From Corallococcus sp. AS-1-6 (GTDB lineage: Bacteria > Myxococcota > Myxococcia > Myxococcales > Myxococcaceae), in the NCBI RefSeq assembly GCF_020037015.1, contig NZ_JAIQDE010000010.1, forward strand, positions 62,001 to 126,000: DNA of 64,000 nt. Direction: 5' to 3'. Positions 46,593 to 55,886 of this stretch are shown in pieces. The notes under the pieces are model-generated. The model was given only the letters and a program-made list of their open reading frames with translations, was not told the DNA's origin and did not search any database. Numbering within the stretch: position 1 is the first letter of the stretch; the number at the start of each line of letters is the position of its first letter. Both the position numbers and the translations under genes were made by a program.

Positions 46593-46617
46593 ATTATATA
46601 ACCCGACCTGACAGGTC
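46593..46617 (-). promoter_or_regulatory. P450 promoter with palindromic operator
   Basis: A perfect -10 TATAAT (minus, 46593-46598) is preceded by the 13-bp perfect palindrome GACCTG-A-CAGGTC (46605-46617), which occupies the spacer and -35 region. A repressor there would block RNA polymerase. Confidence 0.55.
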
Positions 46618-46655
46618 TTCTCAGCGAGTCCTGTGAACCCCACCCATCAGGAAAA

Positions 46656-46674
46656 CAGGGTTGCTAGGACCCTG
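46656..46674 (-). terminator. Terminator overlapping the menE stop codon
   Basis: CAGGGT (46656-46661) / ACCCTG (46669-46674) brackets the TAG at 46664; on the minus strand the stem is followed directly by TTTTCC. Ends the men operon. Confidence 0.6.
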
Positions 46675-48133
46675 GCTGATACGGGGGATGAGACCGGGCG
46701 CGTTCCCTTAGGACGGGGCGCTCCACCTTGCTCATGGCGTTCCGAGGCAATGTTTCAATTGCAACAAAGCGGGTGGGCACCTTGAAGCGCGCCAGCGACT
46801 GGCGGCACCAGGCGTCCAGGTCCTCGGGGAGGGCGTGGCCGGGGCGCAGGACGACGAAGGCGACGGGGACCTCGCCCCACTGGGGCTCCGGCACGCCGAC
46901 GACGGCGGACTCCAGGATGGCCGGGTGGTTGGCGAGGACGGCTTCGATCTCGGCCGGGTAGAGGTTCTCCCCTCCCCGCACGATGAGGTCCGTGCGGCGC
47001 GACAGGAGGGTGAGGCGCCCCTTCGCGTCCAGGACGCCCACGTCGCGGGTGCGCAGCCAGCCGTCATGGAAGGCGTCGCGCGTGGCCTCGCGCTGGCGCC
47101 AGTAGCGGGCCATGAGCGTGGGGCCGCGGACCTCCACGTCCCCTTCGTGTCCTTCACCGAGCGCCGCGCCGTCGGTCCCGACGATGCGGACCTCGAGCCC
47201 TGGCAGGGGCGGCCCCGCGGTGCGGCCATCCGCTTCCGAGGGGCGCTCGGTGGTGACCTGGGAGCAGGCCTCGGTGAGGCCGTAGGTCTGGAGGGCCAGG
47301 AGTCCCGCGGCCCGTGCCCGGGTGAGCAGGGCCGTGGGGACGGGACCTCCGCCGATGAGCGCGCACTGGAAGGTCGAGGGCAGCCGGCGATCCCTCCGCG
47401 CGTCCAGCACCCGCTCCAGCGTGGTGGCGACGAAGCTGGCGTGGGACGCGCCCTCCGTGTCGATGGCGTGGTTGACGGCGTCCGCGTCGAAGCGCTCGTG
47501 CAGGAGGAGGCAGCCGCCTTCGTAGGCGGTGCGCGTGAGCATGGCCAGGCCCCCGACGTGGAACAGGGGCAGCGTGCCCAGCCAGCGCGGCGCGGGGTGC
47601 GCGCCCAGGTTCGCCGCGGAGGCGCGGCATGAGGCGCGGAAGGCGCCTTCCGTGAGGACGGCCCCCTTGGGCCGGCCTGTCGTCCCGCTGGTGAAGAGGA
47701 TGACCCGGGAGGTGTCCGCGTCCCAGGCGCGCTCGGGCACGGAGTCCCCCGTCACGCCGTCGGGGAAGGACTCCAGGGGCTCCGCCTCCGGGAGCCTGTC
47801 GCGCAGGGCACCGAGCGCCAGCGTGAGCCGGGGCTCGACGTCCTCCAGCAGGGGCCGCAGCTCCGCCGGTGTGAGCCGGGCGTTGAGCGGCGCGAAGATC
47901 GCGCCCAGGCGGCCCAGCGCCCAGAAGAGGAAGGTCACCGCCGGGTGGCTCGTGGAGAGCAGCGCCACGCGGTCACCCTGTGAGATGCCTCGCGCGGACA
48001 GGGCCTGCGTCCAGCGCGTCACCTCTTCGTCCAGCGCGCGGTAGGTCCAGGTCTGACCCGTGAAGCGCAGCGCCTCCGCATGGGGATGCTGCCGCGCGCC
48101 TCCGCGGATGGGGCAGTCGTAGATCATGGCCAT
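46664..48133 (-). CDS. menE: o-Succinylbenzoate-CoA ligase MenE, 489 aa
   Basis: Acyl-adenylate-forming ligase that activates o-succinylbenzoate with CoA in menaquinone synthesis. ANL motifs are complete: ILFTSGTTGRPKGAV (A3), QTYGLTEACSQ (A5), the hinge RTRDVGVLDAKGRLTLLSRR (A7/A8) and RNAMSKVERPVLR (A10, catalytic Lys). Members act on many acids, but its place as the last gene of menF-D-H-A-C-E fixes the assignment. The ATG at 48133 has GGAG 4 nt upstream. The gap to menC is 35 bp. The frame remains open upstream without homology. Confidence 0.93.
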   Translation of the reverse strand: MAMIYDCPIRGGARQHPHAEALRFTGQTWTYRALDEEVTRWTQALSARGISQGDRVALLSTSHPAVTFLFWALGRLGAIFAPLNARLTPAELRPLLEDVEPRLTLALGALRDRLPEAEPLESFPDGVTGDSVPERAWDADTSRVILFTSGTTGRPKGAVLTEGAFRASCRASAANLGAHPAPRWLGTLPLFHVGGLAMLTRTAYEGGCLLLHERFDADAVNHAIDTEGASHASFVATTLERVLDARRDRRLPSTFQCALIGGGPVPTALLTRARAAGLLALQTYGLTEACSQVTTERPSEADGRTAGPPLPGLEVRIVGTDGAALGEGHEGDVEVRGPTLMARYWRQREATRDAFHDGWLRTRDVGVLDAKGRLTLLSRRTDLIVRGGENLYPAEIEAVLANHPAILESAVVGVPEPQWGEVPVAFVVLRPGHALPEDLDAWCRQSLARFKVPTRFVAIETLPRNAMSKVERPVLRERARSHPPYQPGS

Positions 48134-48168
48134 GCAGCTCCGTGCGTGGAACGGCCGCGGCTCCCGGC

Positions 48169-49323
48169 CTAGCGGTCCCAGATGAGGTCCGGGTTCAATC
48201 CCAGCCCGGGCATGTCGCGCAGCCGCACGAGTCCCTGCTGGGGTTGATAGGGATGATCCTTGGGCTCGTCCGCGAAGAGCCGTCCCACGGCCAGGCCGGA
48301 GGCCAGCTCTCCTGACGGCAGCGCGGAGGCCAGGTGCGCGGCGCCTGCCCGGGCCACCACGCCGTCGATGGAGCTGGTGACGTACGCGTGCATGCCCAGG
48401 CGGGCCGCTCGCAGCGCCACCACCATGGAGGGCAGCAGCCCTCCGAGCACCATCGGCTTGATCACCACCGCGCCCACGGCCGGCCCGCCGCCCAGGTCCA
48501 TCGTGAGGAGCGTGCGCACCGCGGCGGGCGTGGCGAGCGTCTCGTCCGCGGCGATGATGCACGGGGCGCGGCGCTGCACCCGCCACAGCGCCTGCAGGTC
48601 CTCCGGAGGCGTGGGCTGCTCCACCAGCTCCAGGTCGTACCAGCCCAGCCGATCCAGGGCGCGGTTGGCTTCGGGCTCCGTCCAGCCGCCGTTCGCGTCC
48701 AGACGCAGGCGCACGCGCGGCCCCACCGCGTCGCGCACGGCCCGGACCCGCGCCTCGTCCGCGTCCAGCGAGCGGCCCGCGACCTTCACCTTCAGCGTCT
48801 GATAGCCCTCCTCCACGGCCGCTCGCGCCTCCTGGGCCAGCGCCTCCGGCTCCTCCGCGCTCAGCAGCGCGTTCACCAGGACCTCCTGCCGCGCCTCCTC
48901 CGCGAGCAGCCAGCACAGGGGCACGCCCTTGCGCTGGGCCACCAGATCCAGCAGCGCCAGCTCCAGGCCATGCTGCGCGGCGGGGACGGGCTCCTCCGGA
49001 TCAATGCCTCGGATCCGCGCGCCGCGCTGGCGCACCTCCTCGCTGGCGGACGGGACGAGCGTGGCCTCCACGCCCTCGATGCTGTCCTCCAGCGTCTGCC
49101 CCCGGAGCGAGCTCAGCCACGCGCGCAGCACCGTGTGCGTCATGGCCAGGGACTCCGTGCCGAACTCGGGCAGGGGCATGGCTTCACCCTGCCCCACGTG
49201 GCCTTCTTCGTCCCGCAGCCGCACGAGGAACCCGTCGCGCGTGGCGTAGGAGCCCCTCGCCGTCTTCAGGGGGTGGACCAGCGTGAGGTGCAGCGGAGTG
49301 AGCGTCGCCTCGATGATGCGCAT
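48169..49323 (-). CDS. menC: o-Succinylbenzoate synthase MenC, 384 aa
   Basis: Enolase-superfamily dehydratase that converts SHCHC to o-succinylbenzoate. The N-terminal cap domain precedes a barrel with the K-x-K base YQTLKVKVAG, the metal ligands in LRLDANGGWTEPEA, LVEQPTPPED and AADETLATPA, and the second base in VIKPMVLGGL. Longer than E. coli MenC because of an insertion near residues 85-110 (EATLVPSASEEVRQRGARIR). The gene follows menA by 9 bp. Confidence 0.92.
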   Translation of the reverse strand: MRIIEATLTPLHLTLVHPLKTARGSYATRDGFLVRLRDEEGHVGQGEAMPLPEFGTESLAMTHTVLRAWLSSLRGQTLEDSIEGVEATLVPSASEEVRQRGARIRGIDPEEPVPAAQHGLELALLDLVAQRKGVPLCWLLAEEARQEVLVNALLSAEEPEALAQEARAAVEEGYQTLKVKVAGRSLDADEARVRAVRDAVGPRVRLRLDANGGWTEPEANRALDRLGWYDLELVEQPTPPEDLQALWRVQRRAPCIIAADETLATPAAVRTLLTMDLGGGPAVGAVVIKPMVLGGLLPSMVVALRAARLGMHAYVTSSIDGVVARAGAAHLASALPSGELASGLAVGRLFADEPKDHPYQPQQGLVRLRDMPGLGLNPDLIWDR

Positions 49324-49332
49324 GACGCCCCT

Positions 49333-50253
49333 TCAGCGCAGGTACAGCCCGACCGCGAACAGCAGCCCGAACACCATCTGGAGCTTCGCCGTCCCGCCCA
49401 GCGCGGGGTTGAGCGCCGCGCCCTGCGCCTTCAGCATCAGCTTCAGCGGCGGCACCACCAGCGGCAGGCTCAGGAGCGGCAGGAAGACCCAGGCGCTCGC
49501 ATCGCCCCGGGCGTACAGCACGAACGGCGTGACGTAGGAGACGACCAGCAGCAGCACGTACTCGAACCGGCCGAAGCCCTGGCCGAAGCGCACCGCCATC
49601 GTGCGCTTGCCGGCCTTCACGTCCGTGCTCGCGTCGCGCTGGTTGTTCACGACGATGAGGCACGTGCCGATGGCGCCCACCGGCACCGACGCCCACCAGG
49701 CCGCGGGGCTCACGACGCCGGCCTGCACGTAGTACGTGCCCGTCACCGCGACGATGCCGAAGAAGATGAGCACGAACAGGTCGCCCAGGCCCAGGTAGGC
49801 CAGCGGAAACGGGCCGCCCGTGTACGCGTAGCCGCACACCAGCGACGCCACGCCGATGGCCACGATGGGCCAGCCGCCCACCGCCACCAGGTACAGCCCC
49901 ACCAGCGTCGCCAGCGCGAAGCACCCGAGCCCGCCCAGCAGCACCGTGCCCGGCGCGATGAGCCCGCTCTGCGTCACGCGCTTGGGCCCCAGGCGCTCCT
50001 CGGTGTCCGCGCCCTTCTTGAAGTCATAGAAGTCGTTGATGAAGTTGGTGCCGATCTGGATCAGCACCGCGCCCACGAGCGCCGCGAGCGCGGGCAGCAG
50101 GCGCCCCACGCCGTCACCGTACGCGAGCGCCGTGGCGACGAGCACCGGCACCGCGCCGGCCGTCAGCGTCTTCGGACGCACCGCCATCAGCCACGTCTTC
50201 AGCGTGGGCCTGGGACGCGCCGCATCAGGGGGTGTGCTCACCAGGGTCGTCAC
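49333..50253 (-). CDS. menA: 1,4-Dihydroxy-2-naphthoate polyprenyltransferase MenA, 306 aa
   Basis: Integral-membrane UbiA-family enzyme that attaches the polyprenyl chain to DHNA. The first Asp-rich site is [20 protein letters not shown] and the second is [20 protein letters not shown]; about nine membrane helices are predicted. The GTG at 50253 overlaps the menH stop by 4 nt (50250-50253), so translation is coupled. Confidence 0.95.
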   Translation of the reverse strand: MTTLVSTPPDAARPRPTLKTWLMAVRPKTLTAGAVPVLVATALAYGDGVGRLLPALAALVGAVLIQIGTNFINDFYDFKKGADTEERLGPKRVTQSGLIAPGTVLLGGLGCFALATLVGLYLVAVGGWPIVAIGVASLVCGYAYTGGPFPLAYLGLGDLFVLIFFGIVAVTGTYYVQAGVVSPAAWWASVPVGAIGTCLIVVNNQRDASTDVKAGKRTMAVRFGQGFGRFEYVLLLVVSYVTPFVLYARGDASAWVFLPLLSLPLVVPPLKLMLKAQGAALNPALGGTAKLQMVFGLLFAVGLYLR

Positions 50254-51101
50254 GAGTGGATCGCCTCTCGCGCCAGGATGGCGTGTTCGAACTGCGGCGC
50301 TTCGTACCAGGGCGTCTGGAGGAACGAGAGCACTTCGCGCACGTACGCCTCCGGCGCCTCCAGGTGCGGGGCGTGGGTGACCCCGGCGAACGCGTGGCGC
50401 CACACCACCGGCAGCTCCGCCGCCATGCGCCGCGCCAGGTTCGTGAACTTCACGTCCAGCGCCCCGGTGAGCAGCAGCGTGGGCAGGCGCTGGCGGTGCA
50501 GCGCCGGCCAGTAGTCCGGCTGCACGCCCAGGCCCAGGGTCTCCAGCGCTCCGGCCAGCCCCTGCGCCGTGCATGCCTTGCGGCGCTCGCGCAGCGCGGC
50601 CTGCTCCGGCTCCGGCAGGCGGCGCAGTCCGTCGAAGAGGGGCAGCGCCTCCCACCGCTCCACGAAGGCGTCCACGCCTTTCGCGCGGATGAAGTCCACG
50701 AGCTTCGCGTCGGCCTCGCGCCGCTCGGAGCGCTCCTGGCGGCGGTGCAGTCCGGGCGATCCGCTCTCCATGATCAGCCGGCCGAAGCACTCCGGCGCGC
50801 GCACCGCGGCGCCCAGCGCCACCCGCGCGCCCTGCGAATAGCCGAGCAGATCCACCGGGCCGCCCAGCTCGCGGGACAGGCGGACCACGGCGTCCACGGT
50901 CTCCAGGAAGCCGTCACGGCCTGTCTTCTCCGGCAGCGGCGTGCGGCCGTGACCGGGCAGGTCCACCGCCACCACGCGCACGGAGCGGCCGAGCAGCGGA
51001 CGCAGGTGCTCAAATGAAGCGCCGCTGCCGGTGAAGCCGTGCAGCGCCAGGAGCGTATGGGGGCCGTCCCCCCAGATGTCATAAGCGAGCGTCACGCCCA
51101 T
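50250..51101 (-). CDS. menH: SHCHC synthase MenH (alpha/beta hydrolase), 283 aa
   Basis: Eliminates pyruvate from SEPHCHC to form SHCHC. Alpha/beta-hydrolase fold: [17 protein letters not shown], the nucleophile elbow [13 protein letters not shown] (GYSQG, as in E. coli MenH), and the His region [14 protein letters not shown]. Its position between menD and menA supports the call. The start overlaps menD by 10 nt. Confidence 0.92.
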   Translation of the reverse strand: MGVTLAYDIWGDGPHTLLALHGFTGSGASFEHLRPLLGRSVRVVAVDLPGHGRTPLPEKTGRDGFLETVDAVVRLSRELGGPVDLLGYSQGARVALGAAVRAPECFGRLIMESGSPGLHRRQERSERREADAKLVDFIRAKGVDAFVERWEALPLFDGLRRLPEPEQAALRERRKACTAQGLAGALETLGLGVQPDYWPALHRQRLPTLLLTGALDVKFTNLARRMAAELPVVWRHAFAGVTHAPHLEAPEAYVREVLSFLQTPWYEAPQFEHAILAREAIHS

Positions 51102-52861
51102 GGTCCTTCTCCCAGTGCGGCGGCCATCCGCGCGAAGAGGTGTCGGTGCGCATCCACGTTGGTGGCCCGGTCCACCTGGACCTCCACCAGGTGGAGGCCT
51201 CCCTCCAGCCCGGTGCGCACCGCCGCGCGCAGGGCCGTGGGCGTCGTGGGCCGCTCGAAGCGAGCGCCCGCGAGCGCCGCCGCGTGCGACAGGTCCATGC
51301 CGTGCGGCGTGCCGAAGAGGGCCTCGAACTCGTCCGGCTTCGCCACCTGCGCCAGCGGCAGGAAGGAGAAGATGCCGCCGCCGTCGTTGTTCACCACCAC
51401 GACCGTCAGGGGCACGCGCGCCCGCGCCGCGGAGACGAGCCCGCCCACGTCGTGCAGCAGCGCCAGGTCGCCGGACAGGAGCACCGCGGGCCTGCCCGCC
51501 GCCGCGGCCATGCCCGCCGCGCTGGACACGATGCCGTCGATGCCGTTGGCCCCGCGGTTCGCCAGCACGCGCAGCGGCACGCCGCCGCCGTGGGCGAACG
51601 CGTCCACCGCGCGGATGGGCATGCTGCTGGACACGAAGAAGAGCGCGTTCGCCGGCAGCGCCGCCACCACCTCGCGCGCCAGCCGGGGCTCGGTCAGCGC
51701 GTCCGGCTGTTCACCGAGCGCCGTCTCCAGCGCGCTGCGAGCCACCCGCTCCGCGTTCACGAAGTCCCGCGCCCAGCGGCCGGGGCCTCGCGACAGCCCT
51801 TCCGTCAGCGCGCGGCACGCGAGCACCGCGTTGCCCTCCACCACCCGCGCGGCCCGGTGCGCCGGGTCGTACAGCGCGCCCTCGTCGCTGAAGACGGTGA
51901 TGTCCGCGCCGGAGGCGTCCAGCCACTGCTGCGGCGACTTGGGCGTCAGGCCTCCGCCGAAGCGCAGCACCAGCTCCGGCGTGTGGCTCCGCGCGAAGGG
52001 CTCATGGCGCAGGAGCGCGTCGTAGAGCGACACGGTCAGCGGACCGCCCCCGTAGCGCGCCTGCGACGTGGCCTCCGCGAGCACCGGGTAGCCCGTCGCC
52101 AGGCTCAGCGCGGTGATGGCCTCCGCGAAGCCGTCGTCCTCGTCGCGAGGGCCGCACACGATGACGCCGCGCTCGGTGGCGGCGATGCGCGCGCGCACGT
52201 CCTCCAGCACCGCCGCGTCCGGGGCCCGCGACGCCTGCGCGATGCGGGTGAGGGGCGCGTCCGTCCGCCCTTCCCTCGCGAGCGCCGTCAGCTTCTCCGC
52301 GCCGAAGTCCTGCGCGATGGGCGCCAGCGGCTCGCGGAACGGCACGTTGAGCTGCACGGCGCCTCGGGGTGCGCGGCACGCGGTGCTCACCGCCCGGGCG
52401 GCCGTGGCCCGCAGGTGCGCGATGGCGGGGCTGGTTGCCTCGGGCAGGCCCACGTCCGCGTACAGCCGCGCGAAGTCACCGTAGAAGCGCCCCTGGGGCA
52501 CCGTCTGCGGCGCGCCCCAGCCCTGCAGCTCCAGCGGCCGGTCCGCCGTGAGGATGATCAGCGGCACCTGGGCCATGGCCGCCTCGATGACGGCCGGGAA
52601 GAAGTGCGCGCCCGCGGAGCCGCTCGTCGCGACGAGCACCACCGGCTGACGCGACTGCTTCGCGATGCCCAGCGCGAAGAAGCCCGCGCTCCGCTCGTCG
52701 ATGACGGACCAGACGCGCATGCCCGGCGTGTGCGCGCAGGCGAGCGCCAGCGCCGACGAGCGCGAGCCCGGACACACCACCGCGTGCCGCGCGCCGCCCC
52801 GCACCAGCTCCTCCAGGAGGGCCCGCGACCACAGCACGTTGAGGTTGGCGTCCAGGGACAT
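51092..52861 (-). CDS. menD: SEPHCHC synthase MenD (ThDP-dependent), 589 aa
   Basis: Joins 2-oxoglutarate-derived succinic semialdehyde to isochorismate. ThDP-enzyme domains: N-terminal PYR domain (HAVVCPGSRSSALALA, with GSAGAHFFPAVIEAA), a central domain, and the C-terminal PP domain with the Mg/ThDP motif SGDLALLHDVGG...VVVNNDGGGIFSFLP. The ATG at 52861 overlaps the menF TGA by one base. Full length. Confidence 0.95.
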   Translation of the reverse strand: MSLDANLNVLWSRALLEELVRGGARHAVVCPGSRSSALALACAHTPGMRVWSVIDERSAGFFALGIAKQSRQPVVLVATSGSAGAHFFPAVIEAAMAQVPLIILTADRPLELQGWGAPQTVPQGRFYGDFARLYADVGLPEATSPAIAHLRATAARAVSTACRAPRGAVQLNVPFREPLAPIAQDFGAEKLTALAREGRTDAPLTRIAQASRAPDAAVLEDVRARIAATERGVIVCGPRDEDDGFAEAITALSLATGYPVLAEATSQARYGGGPLTVSLYDALLRHEPFARSHTPELVLRFGGGLTPKSPQQWLDASGADITVFSDEGALYDPAHRAARVVEGNAVLACRALTEGLSRGPGRWARDFVNAERVARSALETALGEQPDALTEPRLAREVVAALPANALFFVSSSMPIRAVDAFAHGGGVPLRVLANRGANGIDGIVSSAAGMAAAAGRPAVLLSGDLALLHDVGGLVSAARARVPLTVVVVNNDGGGIFSFLPLAQVAKPDEFEALFGTPHGMDLSHAAALAGARFERPTTPTALRAAVRTGLEGGLHLVEVQVDRATNVDAHRHLFARMAAALGEGPWA

Positions 52862-54156
52862 CACCGGCCCCCCAGCGCGCGCAGCATCGCCAGACTCTTC
52901 ATCTCCGTCTCCCGCCACTCGGACTCCGCGCTGGAGCCCGCGACGATGCCCGCGCCCACGAAGAGCCGGGCCTTCGCTCCGCGCACCAGCGCCGAGCGCA
53001 ACGCCACCACCAGATGCGCGCGCCCGGGGCCCACCCAGCCCACCGGCCCCGCGTACCAGCCCCGGTCCAGGGACTCGTGCTCCACCAGGAACGAAAGCGC
53101 GCGCTCGCGCGGCGTGCCGCCCACCGCAGGCGTGGGGTGCAGCGCGGTGACGACCTTCGCGGTGTCCACGCCGTCCGCCAGCTCCGCGCGGATGCCCGTG
53201 CGCAGGTGCACCACGTTCTTCAGCGCGAGCACCGACGGCTGCGCGTCCGCGGACACGCTCGCCGCCACCGGCGTCAGCGCCTGGAGGATGTAGCGCACCA
53301 CCGCTTCATGCTCGCGCCGGTCCTTGTCGCTCGCGTCCAGCGCCTCCGCGCCGCCCGGGGCCGCGGACCCCGCCAGCGCCTCCGTCTCCAGCCTGCGCCC
53401 GTCCAGCCGGCACAGCGTCTCCGGCGTCGCGCCCAGGAAGCCCGTTCCGTCCGGCGCGCGGAAGAGGAACGTCGCGCAGCGCGGGTTCTGCTCGCGCAGC
53501 CGCGCCAGCACGTCCACCACGTCGAAGGGCTCCGGCCCCTCCGCCTCCAGCGCCCGCGCCAGCACCACCTTGTGCAACTGGCCCGCGCCAATGGCCTCCA
53601 CCGCGCGGTCCACCAGCGCCTCGAAGTCCGGCCGCGACGAGGCCGTGCGCAGCGCGACCGGCGCGCCCACCGGATGGCGGTAGGACTGGGGAAAGGACGC
53701 CCGCACGCGCTCCAGCCGCGAGCGCACCACGTCCTCCGCGCCCGCCCCCTCCGGAGCGAAGACCGCGACCGCCAGCGCGCTGCCCTCGCGCCACACCAGC
53801 ACCTCCGGCAGCGTCCAGCGCGCCAGCCCATGCGAGCGCCACGCGCAGTCCACCGGCTGCGTGGGGCTGAAGCGCATGCCGCCGAACCAGGGGCCCGGCA
53901 ACCGGGGGGCCTCCGCGTCCAACCACCGCACACGGTCGTGCCCGAGCGCGCCCAGCACCGCCGGCAACTCACCGGGCGCGTGCGCCTCCAGCACGCCCGC
54001 CTCACCCCACCCCGCCACCGCCTCGCGCGCCACCGGCCGCTCCCAGTACACGGAAGGAACGCCGAGGCTGCCCGCTCCCGCCAGCGGATCCACTCCGGGC
54101 AGGGGCATCATCCCGGCGACCCATCGCGGATCCTCAGCGGGACTGAGCGGCGTCAT
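52861..54156 (-). CDS. menF: Isochorismate synthase MenF, 431 aa
   Basis: Converts chorismate to isochorismate, the committed step to menaquinone. Chorismate-binding-fold residues: the general base K in LHKVVLARALE, GATPETLCRLDG, ALAGSAAPGG, LHPTPAVGGTPRERA, and the metal/acid region VGAGIVAGSSAESEWRETE. The ATG at 54156 has AGGAG 9 nt upstream. First gene of the men operon, divergent from aroF, the first enzyme supplying chorismate. Confidence 0.95.
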   Translation of the reverse strand: MTPLSPAEDPRWVAGMMPLPGVDPLAGAGSLGVPSVYWERPVAREAVAGWGEAGVLEAHAPGELPAVLGALGHDRVRWLDAEAPRLPGPWFGGMRFSPTQPVDCAWRSHGLARWTLPEVLVWREGSALAVAVFAPEGAGAEDVVRSRLERVRASFPQSYRHPVGAPVALRTASSRPDFEALVDRAVEAIGAGQLHKVVLARALEAEGPEPFDVVDVLARLREQNPRCATFLFRAPDGTGFLGATPETLCRLDGRRLETEALAGSAAPGGAEALDASDKDRREHEAVVRYILQALTPVAASVSADAQPSVLALKNVVHLRTGIRAELADGVDTAKVVTALHPTPAVGGTPRERALSFLVEHESLDRGWYAGPVGWVGPGRAHLVVALRSALVRGAKARLFVGAGIVAGSSAESEWRETEMKSLAMLRALGGR

Positions 54157-54203
54157 CAGCCATTCTCCTGCACCTCGGGGGAGGCGAGTGACATCACCTT
54201 CGA

Positions 54204-54231
54204 TTGTCTTCTAAGCGATCTCGGCTATACA
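54204..54231 (+). promoter_or_regulatory. aro operon promoter
   Basis: TTGTCT (54204-54209), 16-nt spacer, TATACA (54226-54231). Predicted start of transcription is near 54238, giving a leader of about 65 nt before the aroF GTG. Confidence 0.55.
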
Positions 54232-54237
54232 TGCACC

Positions 54238-54258
54238 ATGGAGTTCAAAACCGCTTGA
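54238..54258 (+). other. Six-codon open frame (MEFKTA) at the predicted aro transcript start
   Basis: ATG at 54238 and TGA at 54256-54258, coinciding with the predicted +1 and overlapping the palindrome. It may be a leaderless mini-peptide or chance; one Phe codon is too few to propose attenuation. Confidence 0.2.
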
Positions 54259-54262
54259 ACTC
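54241..54262. promoter_or_regulatory. 22-bp perfect-arm palindrome in the menF/aroF divergent region
   Basis: GAGTTCAA (54241-54248), 6-nt centre, TTGAACTC (54255-54262). It spans about +4 to +25 of the predicted aro transcript and lies 85-106 bp upstream of menF. Candidate operator for both operons or a 5' hairpin of the aro mRNA. Confidence 0.6.
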
Positions 54263-54303
54263 AATGGAACCCGAATTCCAGAAACTCCAGCGAGGGAGCC
54301 GCC

Positions 54304-55200
54304 GTGGGAGGCCAGCAACCAGACGACCCAGCCGGGCGGCGTGACCCGGGTGCACACCGGGTGCTTCGCGCAGCGCGTCCAGGCGGCACCCGCGTCCAGG
54401 TGGGGGCCGTGGAGGTGGGCGGGCCCGGCTTCGTGGTGATGGCGGGGCCGTGCGCGGTGGAGGGCGCGGAGCAGTTGGAGCTGGCGGCCCGCGCGGTGGC
54501 GCAGGCGGGGGCGCACCTCTTGCGCGGAGGCGTGTTCAAGCCGCGCACCAGTCCGTACGCGTTCCAGGGCATGGGGGAGCCGGGGCTGAAGCTGTTGGTG
54601 GACGCCGGACGGCGACACGGCCTGCCCATCATCAGTGAGGTGATGGAGACGGAGCAACTGCCCCTCATGGCGGAGCACTCGGACATCCTCCAGGTGGGCG
54701 CGCGGAACATGCAGAACTTCGGGCTGCTGCGCGCGCTGGGGCGGCTGCGCAAGCCGGTGCTGCTCAAGCGCGGGCTGTCCGCCACGGTGCAGGAGTGGCT
54801 CAACGCCGCCGAGTACATCCTGGCGGGCGGCAACGAGCAGGTGATGCTCTGCGAGCGCGGCATCCGCACCTTCGAGACCGCGATGCGCAACACGCTGGAC
54901 CTGGCCGCGGTGGCGTGGGCGAAGGAGCGCACGCACCTGCCGGTCATCGTGGATCCTTCGCATGCGACGGGCATTCCGTCGCTTATCGCTCCCATGTCGC
55001 TGGCGGCAGCGGCCTGTGGGGCGGATGGATTGTTGATTGAAGTCCACCCCCGGCCGGAGCAGGCGCTGTGCGACGGTCAGCAGGCGATGTCGCCCGGGGA
55101 TTTCGCTACGTTGATGCAACGGCTGCCGGGCGTGCTCGCCGCGGTGGACCGTCACCTTTGGACGCCGGCGGGGCCGGCACAGATCGCGGGGGCGCGATGA
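54304..55200 (+). CDS. aroF: DAHP synthase (3-deoxy-7-phosphoheptulonate synthase), type I-beta, 298 aa
   Basis: Condenses PEP and erythrose-4-phosphate, the first shikimate step. B. subtilis/Thermotoga-like core: [93 protein letters not shown]. No ACT/ferredoxin-like or chorismate-mutase regulatory domain is fused; only a short Pro/Arg/Gly-rich N-terminus precedes the barrel, so classic allostery is probably absent. The GTG at 54304 has GAGGGAG 6 nt upstream. Its stop overlaps menG by 4 nt. Confidence 0.95.
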   Translation: MGGQQPDDPAGRRDPGAHRVLRAARPGGTRVQVGAVEVGGPGFVVMAGPCAVEGAEQLELAARAVAQAGAHLLRGGVFKPRTSPYAFQGMGEPGLKLLVDAGRRHGLPIISEVMETEQLPLMAEHSDILQVGARNMQNFGLLRALGRLRKPVLLKRGLSATVQEWLNAAEYILAGGNEQVMLCERGIRTFETAMRNTLDLAAVAWAKERTHLPVIVDPSHATGIPSLIAPMSLAAAACGADGLLIEVHPRPEQALCDGQQAMSPGDFATLMQRLPGVLAAVDRHLWTPAGPAQIAGAR

Positions 55201-55886
55201 GCACCGAAGTCCGTCAGATGTTCTCCTCCATCGCCACGCGCTACGACGTGACGAACGAAGTCCTCTCCTTCGGCGTGCACCGTCTGTGGCGGCGTGCGGC
55301 GGTGAAGCTCAGCGGCGCGAAGGAAGGCAGCCAGGTCCTGGACTGTGCCACCGGCACGGGTGACCTGGCGCTGACGTTCAAGCGCACGGTGGGGCCCACG
55401 GGCCGCGTGGTGGGCACGGACTTCTGCCCGGAGATGCTGGAGAGCGCGCCGGCCAAGGCGGCCAAGGCGGGCCTGGAAGTGGAGTTCCAGGTGCAGGACG
55501 CCATGGCGCTCACCTTCCCGGACAACACGTTCGACGTGGCGTCCATCTCCTTCGGCATCCGCAACGTGGATGATCCGGTGAAGTGCCTCCAGGAGATGGC
55601 GCGCGTGGTGCGCCCCGGGGGCCGCGTGGTGGTGCTGGAGTTCGGCCAGCCCACGGGCCCGTACGGCGCGCTGTTCCGCTTCTACAGCAAGACGGTGATG
55701 CCGGCGATTGGCGGCCTGCTCACGGGCAACCGCGCGGCGTACCAGTACCTGCCCCGCACCGCCGCGGCCTTCCCCGCCGGCGAGCGCTTCCTCTCCCTGA
55801 TGGACCAGGCCGGCGCCTACTCCGAGCGCGCCGCCCACCCCCTGCTGTTTGGAACCGCCTACGTCTATGTCGGCACCGTCCGTTGA
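55197..55886 (+). CDS. menG: Demethylmenaquinone methyltransferase (UbiE/MenG), 229 aa
   Basis: The last step of menaquinone synthesis, C-methylation of the naphthoquinone ring with SAM. UbiE signatures: [20 protein letters not shown] near the N-terminus, SAM motif [29 protein letters not shown] and [11 protein letters not shown]. It is called MenG rather than UbiE because only menaquinone genes are present here. ATGA overlap with aroF; its last 20 nt overlap aroK. Confidence 0.94.
   Translation: MSTEVRQMFSSIATRYDVTNEVLSFGVHRLWRRAAVKLSGAKEGSQVLDCATGTGDLALTFKRTVGPTGRVVGTDFCPEMLESAPAKAAKAGLEVEFQVQDAMALTFPDNTFDVASISFGIRNVDDPVKCLQEMARVVRPGGRVVVLEFGQPTGPYGALFRFYSKTVMPAIGGLLTGNRAAYQYLPRTAAAFPAGERFLSLMDQAGAYSERAAHPLLFGTAYVYVGTVR

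Noticed and set aside
48134-48916. Extension of the menE frame into menC
   Set aside because: It would overlap the whole 3' half of menC; MenE homology begins at the ATG at 48133.
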